DNA of 64,000 nucleotides, taken from contig OZ037883.1 in assembly GCA_964035575.1 (NCBI GenBank), positions 1,302,001 to 1,366,000 of the forward strand, written 5' to 3'. The position numbers and the translations under genes are program-made. Source of the stretch: Rhynchopus sp. YZ270_cl-10. Its lineage: Eukaryota; Euglenozoa; Diplonemea; Diplonemida; Diplonemidae. A model generated the notes under the pieces. That model saw only the letters and a program-made list of their open reading frames with translations, made no database searches and was not told the DNA's origin. Shown here piece by piece: positions 51,691-61,366 of this stretch (the first letter of the stretch is position 1; the number at the start of each line of letters is the position of its first letter).

Positions 51691-52026
51691 TTATTTGAAA
51701 GGGAGAAAAGCGGCATTTTGTGTTCTTACATCGATGTTTTGTGAGACACACCTTTTTATGTCAAAAAATCTTGGAAAAAAAAAAATACTGAGGCAAATAT
51801 CAGATAGAAGCAATGTTCTGTACCCACCCCACCCCCTTTACCTTTCCCTTTCCCCCTTATTTTTCTTGGCATATTTTTTTTTTTTGTCCGAACAGCTCTC
51901 CTCGGTGATGTGGTCTTTGACATCATTACCATCGTTGATAGAGCACAGGGTTTGATGAAAGCTGTTTTGCCCCACAGCCAACACTCACCAAACCTCACCA
52001 ACACTCCGTGCAATGACTATCATACG

Positions 52027-52087
52027 GTATAGCTGGCTTGAGGTGAAACCCCACCAGGCAAGCCCGACATAAGGCCAGCTATATTAG
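52027..52087 (+). repeat. Structured ~60-bp repeat, copy 2
   Basis: Can fold as nested stems: ATAGCTGGC with GCCAGCTAT, CTTG with CAAG, and GGTG with CACC. Shares its sequence order with 3585-3645. Candidate small RNA or mobile-element fragment. Confidence 0.55.
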
Positions 52088-52351
52088 CACCGTCCATTAG
52101 TATGACGTGACGGCTCCTTCGCACACACCCCAACGAGACAACCCGCGGTTCGATGACCATATCCCCAACGGAGAGCAAATGCCTGCCTCGCACAAAGATG
52201 TTCTCTAAACACCCCAAAGCTTCTACACCACTCATCTCCACAGGGCGCACTTCATTCTCTTCACCCTTTCCAAGCCCTTTTTCACCCTCTTTTCTTGGGT
52301 TTTTTCTTTTTTGGTTTCTTTTGTTGTGTGTTTTTTTGTGAACTTAATACC

Positions 52352-53291
52352 ATGGCGTTTTTGTCGCGACTTCTGGGTGGAGGAAGCAGTACCAGCGCAG
52401 CACCTAAGCCACGTGCAGCACCTGCACCGAACGTTTCTGCAGCAGAGGTATGTCACCCACGCAACACAACCACTTCCGTACAAACCCTACCCCATTTTTA
52501 TCGTTCTTACAGGGTCTGAGCAACATGACGGAGACTTTGGACAAACGGATCCGCGTGTTGGACAAGAACGTTGAGAACGAGGAGAACAAAGCGAAGGAGT
52601 TTCTGAAGAAGAAGAAGCAGAAGGACGCGATGGCGTGTTTGAAGAAGAAGAAGATCTATGAGGAGCAGCGGACGAAGCTCGAGGCGCAGAGGATGAACAT
52701 GGAGCAGCTGCTCATGACGACGCAGGAGGCGGAGACGATACGTGACATTGTGGACACACAGCGCCGTGTGCAGCAGGAGCTTGCGCATTCGATGCCGAGT
52801 GTGGAGGTCGTCGAGAAGACGAACGAAGACCTCCAGGAGCAGCTCGACAACCAGCGTGAGATCAGCGACCTCATCGCGCAGCCCATCGGCAACACAGACA
52901 TGGACGACGACGACCTGCTTGCAGAGCTCGAAGGTCTTCAAGACGAAGTCGACGATGAGTTCAAAGAGAGCCTCATGCCCGACATGCCCTCCACCATGCA
53001 CCTCCCCGATCCCAACCAAGGCAACAAAGTCGCACAACAGGAGGAGGAAGCGGACGATGACGTATGCATATTGTTTTAATGGCGGGGGGGATGGTTCTAT
53101 TTTGTTCGCGCCAATCCTTAAAGGAGGTGGGGAAATGCTTTCAAAAATAACCAAAATATAATGGTGCGGAAATCGGTCAACGACCTGTCAAGATCGACCC
53201 CTCCCGGGAGCCCCTATAATGAAGAAAAAAAAACCCACACAACACACAGGAGGACGTCCTCGCTGGGCTTGCTGCAGACCTGAACGCATGA
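52352..53291 (+). CDS. ESCRT-III subunit CHMP4/Snf7 (three exons)
   Basis: Exons 52352-52447, 52513-53061 and 53250-53291; both introns have GT-AG ends and phase 0. The 228-residue product matches Snf7/CHMP4 (VPS32), which polymerises on membranes for multivesicular-body sorting, abscission and membrane repair. Seen: the N-terminal MAFLSRLLGGG membrane-inserting helix, a basic helical core (ENKAKEFLKKKKQKDAMACL, QMNMEQLL region), then an acidic part with ISDLIAQPIGNTDMDDDDLL and LPDPNQ. Exon 3 gives EDVLAGLAADLNA, restoring the C-terminal Leu/Ala-rich helix that binds ALIX/Vps4-type partners. Without exon 3 the frame would end at an odd DDDVCILF, so intron 2 is well supported. The length is normal for the family. 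Confidence 0.92.
52448..52512 (+). other. CHMP4 intron 1 (65 bp)
   Basis: gtatgtcacc ... cgttcttacag, phase 0, between the codons for AAE and GLSN. Removing it joins the amphipathic N-terminal helix to the Snf7 core. Confidence 0.88.
53062..53249 (+). other. CHMP4 intron 2 (188 bp)
   Basis: gtatgcatat ... cacaacacacag, phase 0. The donor GTATG matches intron 1 and the ATPase-gene intron. Retention would end the protein after six extra codons. Confidence 0.85.
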
Positions 53292-54456
53292 AGGGCTTAA
53301 CTCTTTTGGAACAACGTCATTCGTAGTCTCTTCGTCTTGCCCTAGATTGGGTGGCGGAGAAGCCTTTCTGATAACTGATCTGTGACATAGCGCTGAGGAG
53401 GGAATGAAATGTGAATGGTCGTTTTTGGGTGGGTATATTTTATTATTGGATTCTGAGTATTGCCCAGTTTTTCTTTTTTTTTTTTTTTCTCTCTCTTTTT
53501 TTGACCCCGTTTCCCCCCCCAAAAAAAAATGTTCGGGACACAGCAACCCCCAAAGCTCTTTTTTAAAACAAGTCGTCCATACGCCCTGCGCCTGATGCAT
53601 CTTCGTTCAAAAAACACATCAAAAAAATGCCCCCCTTTTTTACGCACACTACTTTGTGAGCGGAAAGTGTCAATGTCGTTCACTCACCCCAACCGTGCTC
53701 CGCAGCACCACCCAATAGCTGAGAGATAGTGTTGTGTGGAAAGCGTCAACGCATCAAATAACAAGAAGGAGGGGTGAGGGAACGACAAAGTGACACTTTT
53801 CTTGGCATCTGTTTCGCTCATTGAACAAAAGAAGTTGAGGGGTAGCGGGGGAGCAAGGACTTTTATTTGACGATTTTTTTTTATGAGAAAAACTTGGGGC
53901 GGATGGTGACCTTGATTAAAAAAAAATGTATGAAAAATGTACAACACAGCAAAAAAAGATAAGTATCGCGTCTTTGGATGCAAATTTCAGTTCTATTTTT
54001 TCAGGGGATCTGCGTGTGCGTACAGTGTCAGGCACATTCGTTCCCACAAAAAAAAGGTGTTCTTTTCTTCCCATGGCTTGCAGAGAGCATTCTTCCAAGA
54101 TCTTCCGCAAAAGCCATGTTTTTTTTCCTCGGATTTATATTTTGAGTGACCATTATAGGGGTGGTCCCTGACACGCCCCCCAACACCTTACTAGCCTTGC
54201 GGTAAAAAATTGACAGTGGAAGATTGCACAACTGTGGCAACACAACCGAGGCAACTACACTATCAAAAAAATGATTTTTTTTTTTTTTTTTTGCAGATGT
54301 GTGCACAGCATATGCATCAACTTTTCTCTTTGTTTTGTCTGCCCCCTACCCCCCCCTACCCTCTTTTGGGCGCTACATTATGAGCGTTTCCACCCCCCTC
54401 CCCCTGTGTTTTGAGCCTTCCTTGCCCGCTTTTTTCGTGAATTTTTCTAATGTCCC

Positions 54457-54503
54457 AAGGTGACTAAGCGCGAGAGTATTAGTCTTTATAAAAACCTTCA
54501 TTT
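54457..54503 (+). repeat. Dispersed GAGAGG motif with a shifted stem
   Basis: AAGGTGACTAAGCGCGAGAG, then TATTAGTCTTTATAAAAACC. The stem here is GACTAA with TTAGTC, moved by two positions from CTAAGC/GCTTAG, so pairing is kept although the bases changed. Confidence 0.7.
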
Positions 54504-54629
54504 ATTGAGGTACCTGAGCAGGGTGCTTTAGTCGCCTACAGACCGCACAATTTTCTCTTTATCCCCCCACCCCCTTTAGAGAATATCCCCCCTCCCCATC
54601 TCCCCCACCCCCCCGTGAGAATGTACATT

Positions 54630-54717
54630 ACGATGAAGTAAATGACGGTAATGGGTAGTTTCACCGTTGGCTTACAACGGTAAAGCTACTTATTAAAGTC
54701 ATTTATTTTACCGTCGT
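54630..54717. mobile_element. MITE, CACGACGGTGAAGTA family, copy 3
   Basis: The right end (GTCATTTATTTTACCGTCGT) mirrors the left end (ACGATGAAGTAAATGAC, with a few bases lost). The core 'tttcaccgttggcttacaac' matches copy 1 at 529. Confidence 0.75.
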
Positions 54718-55116
54718 GTAGTGGCAGTGGTGGAGGGGACACATACACGTGGCGGCAGTGCATTTTGTGTAGAGAGAATGAGAGAGAAGCGAATGCATTT
54801 GCCAAATACCGACTTTATCTAGCCCAATCCCTTCCCACCCCTCTCTCTACCTACCCCCGTAGTAGCCAACGGAACGTCGACGGAAATTGAAAAAGTGGAG
54901 CTTGCAAGTGTGCAGGCAAGTGACACATTGCGTTTCGTTGGTCGAGTTTGACACCCTCACCCAAAGCATGCAAAAAAGGAAAAAGTTAGGTTGAAAAAAG
55001 GGAAAAAGCAAGCGATTGCTAGCCGGGGGGAAAAATGCGCAAAAAACAGAACAAAAAAACAAAAAAGAAAACAGAGAACAACGTGAAGTTTTACCCGCCT
55101 TATTTTTTTTTTTTTT

Positions 55117-55170
55117 GAGGTACACTGCGCCACGAGAGGGCTTTTGTATTTCAAGTCCTTTCATCTGTTC
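55117..55170 (+). repeat. Dispersed GAGAGG motif, variant copy
   Basis: GAGGTACACTGCGCCACGAG, then AGGGCTTTTGTATTTCAAGT. Same variant class as 1003 and 30133. Confidence 0.6.
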
Positions 55171-55704
55171 CTTTTTAGTACTCGACGGAGATGCAGAACA
55201 CATTCGTTTTTCTCTTGCCAATGGAAGTAGTACGTCGATAAAGCAAAAACCCCCCAACAAACAAAAAAACAAAACAAAACAAAACAAAAGCAAAAACAAA
55301 AAGACAAAAAAGCAAACCAAACACGCCGCATCTTGAATGCTATCTATAAAAACAAAAAGATACGGAAGGAATCGAAGGGAAGCAGACAAAAAAGAAAAAA
55401 AAAATAGTATAACAACATCCCGCCACTTTCCTTTGCGCACACTCCTCCACTTTTTTTTTTCCAGATGTAAACCACGAAATGGATAGGACCCGATCGAACC
55501 TAGTTGGGTCCACCCCGATCATTGTACCTACCAAAGTATTTCATACCAATTTTTCACCCCTCCAATAACCATTTTGTGGAATTGTTTTTGTATTGTGTTC
55601 GCGCGTTCTACTACAGTCTTTAGCTATTTTCCCTACAGCATACACAGTACCCCCCCCCTTTCGTATTCTACTCAGGGAATACCCAAAAACACTGCTTTTC
55701 CCCC

Positions 55705-55755
55705 CAGGTGACGAAGCACGAGAGGCGTAGGTTCTCACCTTATAATTTTTCTTTT
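55705..55755 (+). repeat. Dispersed GAGAGG motif before the RS-rich gene
   Basis: CAGGTGACGAAGCACGAGAG, then GCGTAGGTTCTCACC, then TTATAATTTTTC. About 290 bases before the ATG at 56000. Confidence 0.7.
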
Positions 55756-55999
55756 TTTTTTTTTATAACACTACCCCACACACTGACTGCGCTCTGCTCT
55801 CAAAAAACCTCCCCTTTCTCTTTCTCTCTCTCTTTTTGTACCTCCCCTCCCCCTCCCTTCCCCACATATCAGCTGAAGCAGTCGTCACCTCACAACGCTT
55901 AGGTCGTCTGCTATTTAGCAAGGTAACGGCGCAGAGGTGGGGGTGAGTCATCTTGTTCCCCTCCATTTCTCTTGCAGAACAGAACGTCTTTCACCTGCC

Positions 56000-57043
56000 A
56001 TGTCTTCACAGAATAGATATGATTTGATTGGTGCTGGGTGGCGGATCAAAGGGGATGTGTTGCGTGCCAGCGCGAACAGTATTCAGACGGAGACTCAGGA
56101 GCTGGACCGCGCACAGCGGGCGGGGGTGCGGGAGGGGTACCGAGAGCGGCTTGGCGATTGGGGTGTCGCACCGTCGCATGCACCCCCGCTTCACTCCTCC
56201 GCCAGCCCCCCGGCCCTCCCGCATGAGGCCACACCACACAGTGCAGTCGAAACTCCGTTTGCCCGGAACCTCTCGAACCGCAGTGGAAGCAGTGCGCTTG
56301 CCTCTCCTGTGACGCATACCTCGTCGTTGCGTAGCGCACCTCAGCAGAACGTTGTGCTCAATACCGCGCCCCTGCAGGGCGGCTTCCACCTCGACCGCGT
56401 CTCGCGCGCACTGCAGGAGATGCGTCCCGTGGAGTACCGCGTGCCTAGCTTTGGGGTGCACAGCCCGACAGAGACGTACACATCTGCGTCGCCGGTGGTG
56501 CCGCAGTCGCCGCCTTCAGAGCGGTTTGTGGCGCGTACTGAGGATGGTGGTGGTGGTGTACCTCTCAGAGAGACCTCCGCATCCCCATCCCCACCGTCAC
56601 CTACCGTAGGCAGCGCTGTGCAGTTGGTTTCGGAGTGTCTCGGGGGTGACTCTGAAGTGGATGAACTACTGCTCCACTCCGCCCTCTTCGACCGGGGAGA
56701 GCGCAAAGGGAAGAAGGAGCGGAGGCGGAGGAAGAGTGCGCACCACCATGACGACGACAGCTACGACGCGTCGCTTGTGATCAAGGCGGCGATCAGGATG
56801 GGGCTGCGCACCAACCCAACGTCGCTTGGGGGCGTTCTCGATAGTGTTGCTTTTTTGCAGGGGAGTGGTGGGAGTGGGAGTGGTAGTGGGAGTCGTGCAC
56901 CACACCGAAGCGTTTCCCCAAGCAGAAAGCATCGAGGGGACAGAAGGGAGAGGGGTGGTGGTGGCAGCCAGCGCCGGAAGTCGTCCCGCCATGAGCGGAG
57001 CAGACACAAACGGCGGCACTCACGACAGCGGTCCTCGTCTTGA
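56000..57043 (+). CDS. Unknown protein with basic RS-like tail
   Basis: A 347-residue protein I do not recognise. The first ~55 residues (starting MSSQNRYDLIGAGWRIKGDV) look folded and may be a small helical domain. The middle is Ser/Pro-rich and probably disordered. A helical stretch follows (SEVDELLLHSALF, then SLVIKAAIRMGLRTNPTSLG). The last ~60 residues are Ser/Gly and then Arg/Ser/His-rich (RHERSRHKRRHSRQRSSS), like the RS tails of splicing-related proteins, and would suit nuclear location. Start chosen at the ATG 20 bases after 'ctcttgcag'. A single exon is assumed. A role in RNA metabolism is only a guess from composition. Confidence 0.7.
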   Translation: MSSQNRYDLIGAGWRIKGDVLRASANSIQTETQELDRAQRAGVREGYRERLGDWGVAPSHAPPLHSSASPPALPHEATPHSAVETPFARNLSNRSGSSALASPVTHTSSLRSAPQQNVVLNTAPLQGGFHLDRVSRALQEMRPVEYRVPSFGVHSPTETYTSASPVVPQSPPSERFVARTEDGGGGVPLRETSASPSPPSPTVGSAVQLVSECLGGDSEVDELLLHSALFDRGERKGKKERRRRKSAHHHDDDSYDASLVIKAAIRMGLRTNPTSLGGVLDSVAFLQGSGGSGSGSGSRAPHRSVSPSRKHRGDRRERGGGGSQRRKSSRHERSRHKRRHSRQRSSS

Positions 57044-57132
57044 CAGAATGGGGGGATATGCGGTGTGGTTAGGGGGGAAAGGGGGGGGGAGTCTTGTAAA
57101 GAATCTTGTATAATTGTGGTGTAAAGGTTATA

Positions 57133-58898
57133 CATAGCGCTCCACTTAGACTCTAACTAGATAATTAGAGTCGGCAGTTCGAGTATAATTAGAGTCTTTA
57201 AAACTCTAACTGAACTCTAATACTCTAACTGGACTCTAATTAGAGTCTAATTAGAGTCCTATAAGAGGGTCAATAAAGAGGGGCACATCAATCAATGCTA
57301 TAGCCATCAACCCAGGGGGCATAGCTAGTGCAAGAAATTCGACTTTGTAATCCAGAAAGTCTGTTCTCTGCTTGCAGAGAACCAGACACAAGAAAATATT
57401 GTTTGTTCCCCCAGAAAACCAGTGCACAATTCACACTCCTTGTGGGTGGTCTTATTGCCTTTCCCTCCCTCCCTAGCACTTTCCCTCCCTCCCTGGCCGG
57501 ACCCCAGGGAGTTTACTTTCCGCAAAAAAATTTTTTTTTGGCAAAGACAATTTTCAGCCAAAAAAAAATTTTTTTTTTGGGCTCACATGGGCCCAAAAAT
57601 GCAACAAACCGAAAAATTTTGATGTTTTGAGCACCACATATTTACCAACTGGTTACTTTCCCTTTGGGAAAGTGATCTCCCCGGGAAATCACTTTCCGGG
57701 GGGGGGAAAATAGCACTTTTTTGCATTTTAACGCTCGGGAAAGTGCCTAGTCGGGAGGTAAAGCCTCATCCCTCCCTCCCAAGGCCCCTCGGGAACCCCT
57801 CGGGAAAACAAAAAATGCCTCGGGCCTTCGGCCCTCGCTGCATTTTTTATTTTCCCTCTGGGATCCCTCGGGACCTATGGGAGGGAGGGAAATAGCTATT
57901 TTAGCACAGGCATTTTGGCCCAGGGGCATGCACTTGAAGCATGGCTATTTAGTGTGTATGGGGCAGTGTTGTTTTGTTATGAATTCTCTTTGGTATTGTC
58001 GATCGCGGGTAGTTGTTCAACGCGAGGCTTGGATCTCTCCTGGGTTCATAAGTAGTATTTCTTCGGATGAAATGAACGTATGCTCGCTATAGATTTCCCG
58101 TCAACACAGCCTTTGATACTGGGATTACCCCTTCGACCCCTTAGTGGTAGTTAAATTCGATTGATATTTACATTCCTACAGATGAAAGAACAAGACACCA
58201 CTTCTGTACCCGCGCATCAACATTTGTAGAAAATTTTGCACCCCAAACACCTTCAATAATGCCCGCCAAAAGGCGCCCCTTGTTGCTGGGAGTTTCTCAT
58301 GTTTGATACCTGCACAGCAGGCATTCCTCTGAGTCCAACGCTGCTTGGCCTGTCTGCGGCGTTGCACCGAAGGTGCACATAGAGTTTTTGCATCGCATTC
58401 CCTAATGTATGGGGCACTCACACTTGAGGGCATGTGCCACTGCGCGGGTCTGAGTACCTGGGTACCCATAGCTGAGAATAAGCCGAGTCCCGGTACTGGG
58501 TACTAGGTACAGTAGGACTAGGACTAGGCCCCCACCCTCCCGCGACCGGGTCCCCGACCCGCTTTCAGGCGGACCACAGCGCCTTCACATATTGTGTCCC
58601 AGTCCGGCTGAGAACTCGGTTCCCCAAGTCTTATTTTCAGCTATGTGGGTATCTGGGCACCTGGGTCCTACAGAGGAACCTTAGGGGAACCGGTTCCTTA
58701 CGGCGTTTGCACCTACAAGAAGCCTGTTGTTTTACTCTAATTAGACTATAATTAGAGTCTAATTATGCTCTAACTGCACTCTAATTATAGTCTAATTGAA
58801 GAAAAGCGACTCTAATTATACTCTAACTGGACTCTAACTGACTTGGCCCAAAATCCCAGACTCTAATTATACCCTAATACTCTAATTAGAGCGCTATG
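57133..58898. mobile_element. 1.8-kb element with CATAGCGCTC ends (non-autonomous)
   Basis: Terminal inverted repeats start CATAGCGCTC and continue loosely (YAMTTAGA), bordered on both sides by TATA (57129-57132 and 58899-58902), so the target duplication is TATA or TA. Both ends carry many ACTCTAATTAGAGT-type units over 120-160 bases. The middle holds CTCGGGA/TCCCGAG-rich fold-backs (about 57660-57900) and a - strand open stretch (58176-58469) that looks partly coding but is unidentified. No transposase seen. Confidence 0.7.
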
Positions 58899-59082
58899 TA
58901 TAAAAGGTGTATTTTTTTTTTCAGAGGAGAAGGTGGCGGGGGTGTGCACTCGGTCGCTTAAGGGAGGGGTGCCCAGAAAAAAAGGGAGGCTCTGTCTTGT
59001 CCTTGGTGGGCGTGACCCCCTGACGCTGACACGCGGTATATCCAAATTCGTCGTTTCGATTTGTTTTGTTTTTGTTTTTTCC

Positions 59083-59133
59083 AAAGGTGCGACTAAAACA
59101 CAAAAAGGTTTAGTTCATCTTGGTTATGTCTTT
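59083..59133 (+). repeat. Dispersed GAGAGG motif with compensated stem
   Basis: AAAGGTGCGACTAAAACACA, then AAAAGGTTTAGTTCATCTTG. ACTAAA pairs with TTTAGT; compared with the usual CTAAGC/GCTTAG one G-C pair has become A-T. About 260 bases before the cyclophilin ATG. Confidence 0.65.
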
Positions 59134-59349
59134 CTTCAATTTTTGTTGGAGTTTCCAAAACCTGCACCTCGCGCGCTCTCTCTCTCTCTCTTTCTCCGCC
59201 CCCATCGTCCCATCTCCCGGGCTTACGTTCCTTTTTTTTTTTTTTTTTGTGTACCCGCTTAAAAAAACAGAACGCCAACTTTATTTGCTCCCTTCTCCTC
59301 AGTATTTCCCTCATCATCATTACCCCAGAAACACACAACACAAAAAAAA

Positions 59350-59943
59350 ATGAAAACGATGCTGGCATTGACGTCCTTGCTGTTGTGCAGCTGCAGTGCT
59401 TTGGATGTGCCCGCGCATTACCAGGTGGAGTTCCAGACGAACATCAAAGTGGACGGCGCAGACGGGAAGTTTGTGATGAACGTGACAACGAGCTGGGCAC
59501 CTCTTGGTGCAGAGCAGATCTACAAGCTGGTGCAGGACGGCTTCTACGATGAGGCAGCGTTCTTCAGGGTGGTGCCGAACTTTGTGCTGCAGTTTGGCAT
59601 TGCGGGGACACCTGCGGAGAACAAGAAGTGGGAGACCCCTATCAAGGACGACCCTGTTCTGAAGTCGAACATCGAGGGCACAGTCACCTTCGCTACGGCA
59701 GGTGCAAACACTCGCACGACGCAGATCTTCATCAACTACATCGACAACAGCCGTCTCGACACCATGGGGTTCGCGCCCTTCGGGTCCATCATCACCGGCA
59801 TGGACGTTGCGCGCGCTGTCTACAACCCTACCCCTGGTGACTCTGGTGGTGTTGACCAAGACGCTTACAAGAACGGAGGCAACACCTGGATCATGGAGAA
59901 ATACCCTAAGATCAACTCCATCATCACGGCGAAGATTCTCTAG
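59350..59943 (+). CDS. Secretory-pathway cyclophilin (peptidyl-prolyl isomerase)
   Basis: A 197-residue cyclophilin-type isomerase, which speeds proline cis-trans changes during folding. A signal peptide (MKTMLALTSLLLCSCSA) directs it to the secretory pathway. The core shows FFRVVPNFVLQFG with the catalytic Arg and the following Gln, a GTVTFATAGANTRTTQIFIN strand pair and FGSIITGMDVARAV. This is the divergent, compact cyclophilin form resembling bacterial-type enzymes, not the CypA form. There is no KDEL-like end, so secretion or an endomembrane lumen is likely. Start is the only ATG near the front, after two acceptor-like sites (ctcctcag, taccccag). Confidence 0.9.
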   Translation: MKTMLALTSLLLCSCSALDVPAHYQVEFQTNIKVDGADGKFVMNVTTSWAPLGAEQIYKLVQDGFYDEAAFFRVVPNFVLQFGIAGTPAENKKWETPIKDDPVLKSNIEGTVTFATAGANTRTTQIFINYIDNSRLDTMGFAPFGSIITGMDVARAVYNPTPGDSGGVDQDAYKNGGNTWIMEKYPKINSIITAKIL

Positions 59944-60160
59944 GAGCGTTATAAAAGAAAAAAGATCGGTACTCAGCTGGTTGATCGATAAAAAGGCTTA
60001 AAAGACGGGTGTTGTTTGTGTGAGGCTAGGTGGTGTATTGCAAAAGAAAAAGCTTTGAGTTACATTAAGTACAGCATACACATTGTCATGTGAACGGAAA
60101 AAAGAGTTTGGGATAGTGGAGCAATAGCAATGTATTATATAGTCCCCTCCCCCCACAGAG

Positions 60161-60195
60161 AATCACCTAACTTACCCACCGTAGCTTAGGTGATT
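60161..60195. repeat. 10-bp perfect hairpin AATCACCTAA/TTAGGTGATT
   Basis: AATCACCTAA (60161-60170) and TTAGGTGATT (60186-60195) flank a 15-base loop. The 3' side runs on as GTCGATAC, giving GGTGATTGTCGATAC, also present at 47562. Location about 220 bases after the cyclophilin stop; possibly a 3'-end or processing element. Confidence 0.55.
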
Positions 60196-60541
60196 GTCGA
60201 TACAAAAAACAAAAACGTTTATTACAAGAAACAGAGAAACTACGCAAAAAAACTGCTCCGAGATTTACCTTTCGGCAGCACCTTTGTCGCTAGGTTTCTC
60301 CCCCGTTTCGTCCCAATTTGTGACAAGGAAAAAAAAAAAAAAAAACAAAAAAAACAAAATAACAATTCCCTCTCCTGTTCTGGTTTCCTGAATTAGTGGG
60401 TTCTCCGTACTGCGGACACCAGTCTTTTTCTTGTGTTGGACACTTTTTTGACAGCGTAATGTTAGCAAAACTCGAACATCTTTTCTTTCTCCAACCCCTC
60501 CCTCTCCTTTACTACATTGACTTCAGTATTATATTGTTACC

Positions 60542-61132
60542 ATGTGCTGTGGCATCCCGTTCAGGTGCTCCTTCTTGTCACTATTGCTGTGGACGCAGTA
60601 CGTGCCGTGCGTGAGGACAATGCCGTGCTGCTTGCAACCACCTGCTCTCCTGTCACCATCGCATACAGATGAATGCGTCACGGGAATGGAGCTTGCGAGT
60701 GCGGAGTACGTGTCGCAATGTCTGGCCACCATTTGCGCTGCCATGAATCACTGGGGCAAAGTGCAGTACGCAGATCCCAGCATGATGCTCACGGGTCCCG
60801 GCTACAACGCCACGTGCGGCCCCTTGTCAAAGGAGGGGACCATCGGTAGTATGCTCTGTGTGGCACTCCCGTCGACAGCTCAGCCAACAGCACAGCCTCC
60901 AGGGGTTTGGTCTGATGATGCACCACACAGCGGCAACAGTGGGTTTTCCACTGGTGCAATTGTGGGCATCTGCGTGGGAGGTGGCGTGCTGCTGGGTGCT
61001 GTGGCTGTGGCGGTGTGCCGCGACACACAACACACACCCACACGCACCGGACGCAGTGCCTGCAGCATGAACGGCTTCAAGGTGACACATTCGCATCCAT
61101 CTCAGTTCCCTACCCCATCTTACATCTTTTAG
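60542..61132 (+). CDS. Small single-pass membrane protein, unknown
   Basis: A 196-residue protein of no known family. A hydrophobic, Cys-rich start (about residues 8-26) could be a signal peptide. A ~100-residue outer part with several cysteines (DECVTGMELASAEYVSQCLA) follows. A Thr/Gln/Pro stretch then leads to a glycine-rich transmembrane helix (about 138-160, GAIVGICVGGGVLLGAVAVA) and a short tail. The layout of signal, ectodomain, stalk, membrane helix and tail echoes the much larger EGF protein at 32290. The tail after NGFK could be intronic readthrough, because GTGACAC follows AAG there, so the C-terminus is uncertain. Start: ATG 16 bases after 'tgacttcag'. Confidence 0.6.
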   Translation: MCCGIPFRCSFLSLLLWTQYVPCVRTMPCCLQPPALLSPSHTDECVTGMELASAEYVSQCLATICAAMNHWGKVQYADPSMMLTGPGYNATCGPLSKEGTIGSMLCVALPSTAQPTAQPPGVWSDDAPHSGNSGFSTGAIVGICVGGGVLLGAVAVAVCRDTQHTPTRTGRSACSMNGFKVTHSHPSQFPTPSYIF

Positions 61133-61366
61133 CTCACGAAGTAGTAAAGTACGTCTTCACTACAAAGGCACAAAGGCTTGTGCCCCTTTCAGAGCTTCTG
61201 AACCATCAGTCATATTATGAAAGGAAATCCTGCATTTTCTCCTTCCAAACGGTTTTTTGACCCTCCCCGTCTCCCGTTCGTCTTGGATATACTGACTCGC
61301 TAACTCACCCACCCAACACACCCACTCACAGGGAGCCCACACACCACCCCACCCGACCCATCTGGT

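Larger units (their letters stand above)
50604..52351. other. Intergenic region before CHMP4
   Basis: Apart from the TIR element at 50992-51690, no gene is seen. It holds the second copy of the structured 60-bp repeat (52027-52087). About 100 bases before the CHMP4 ATG there is a splice-acceptor-like 'ctcatctccacag'. Confidence 0.5.
53292..55999. other. 2.7-kb intergenic region before the RS-rich gene
   Basis: No gene recognised. Contains GAGAGG motif copies at 54457, 55117 and 55705, a MITE (54630-54717), a partial copy of the composite repeat seen before metacaspase 1 (55462-55560) and A/T homopolymers. The final bases 'catttctcttgcag' give a clear acceptor 20 bases before the next ATG. 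Confidence 0.5.
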
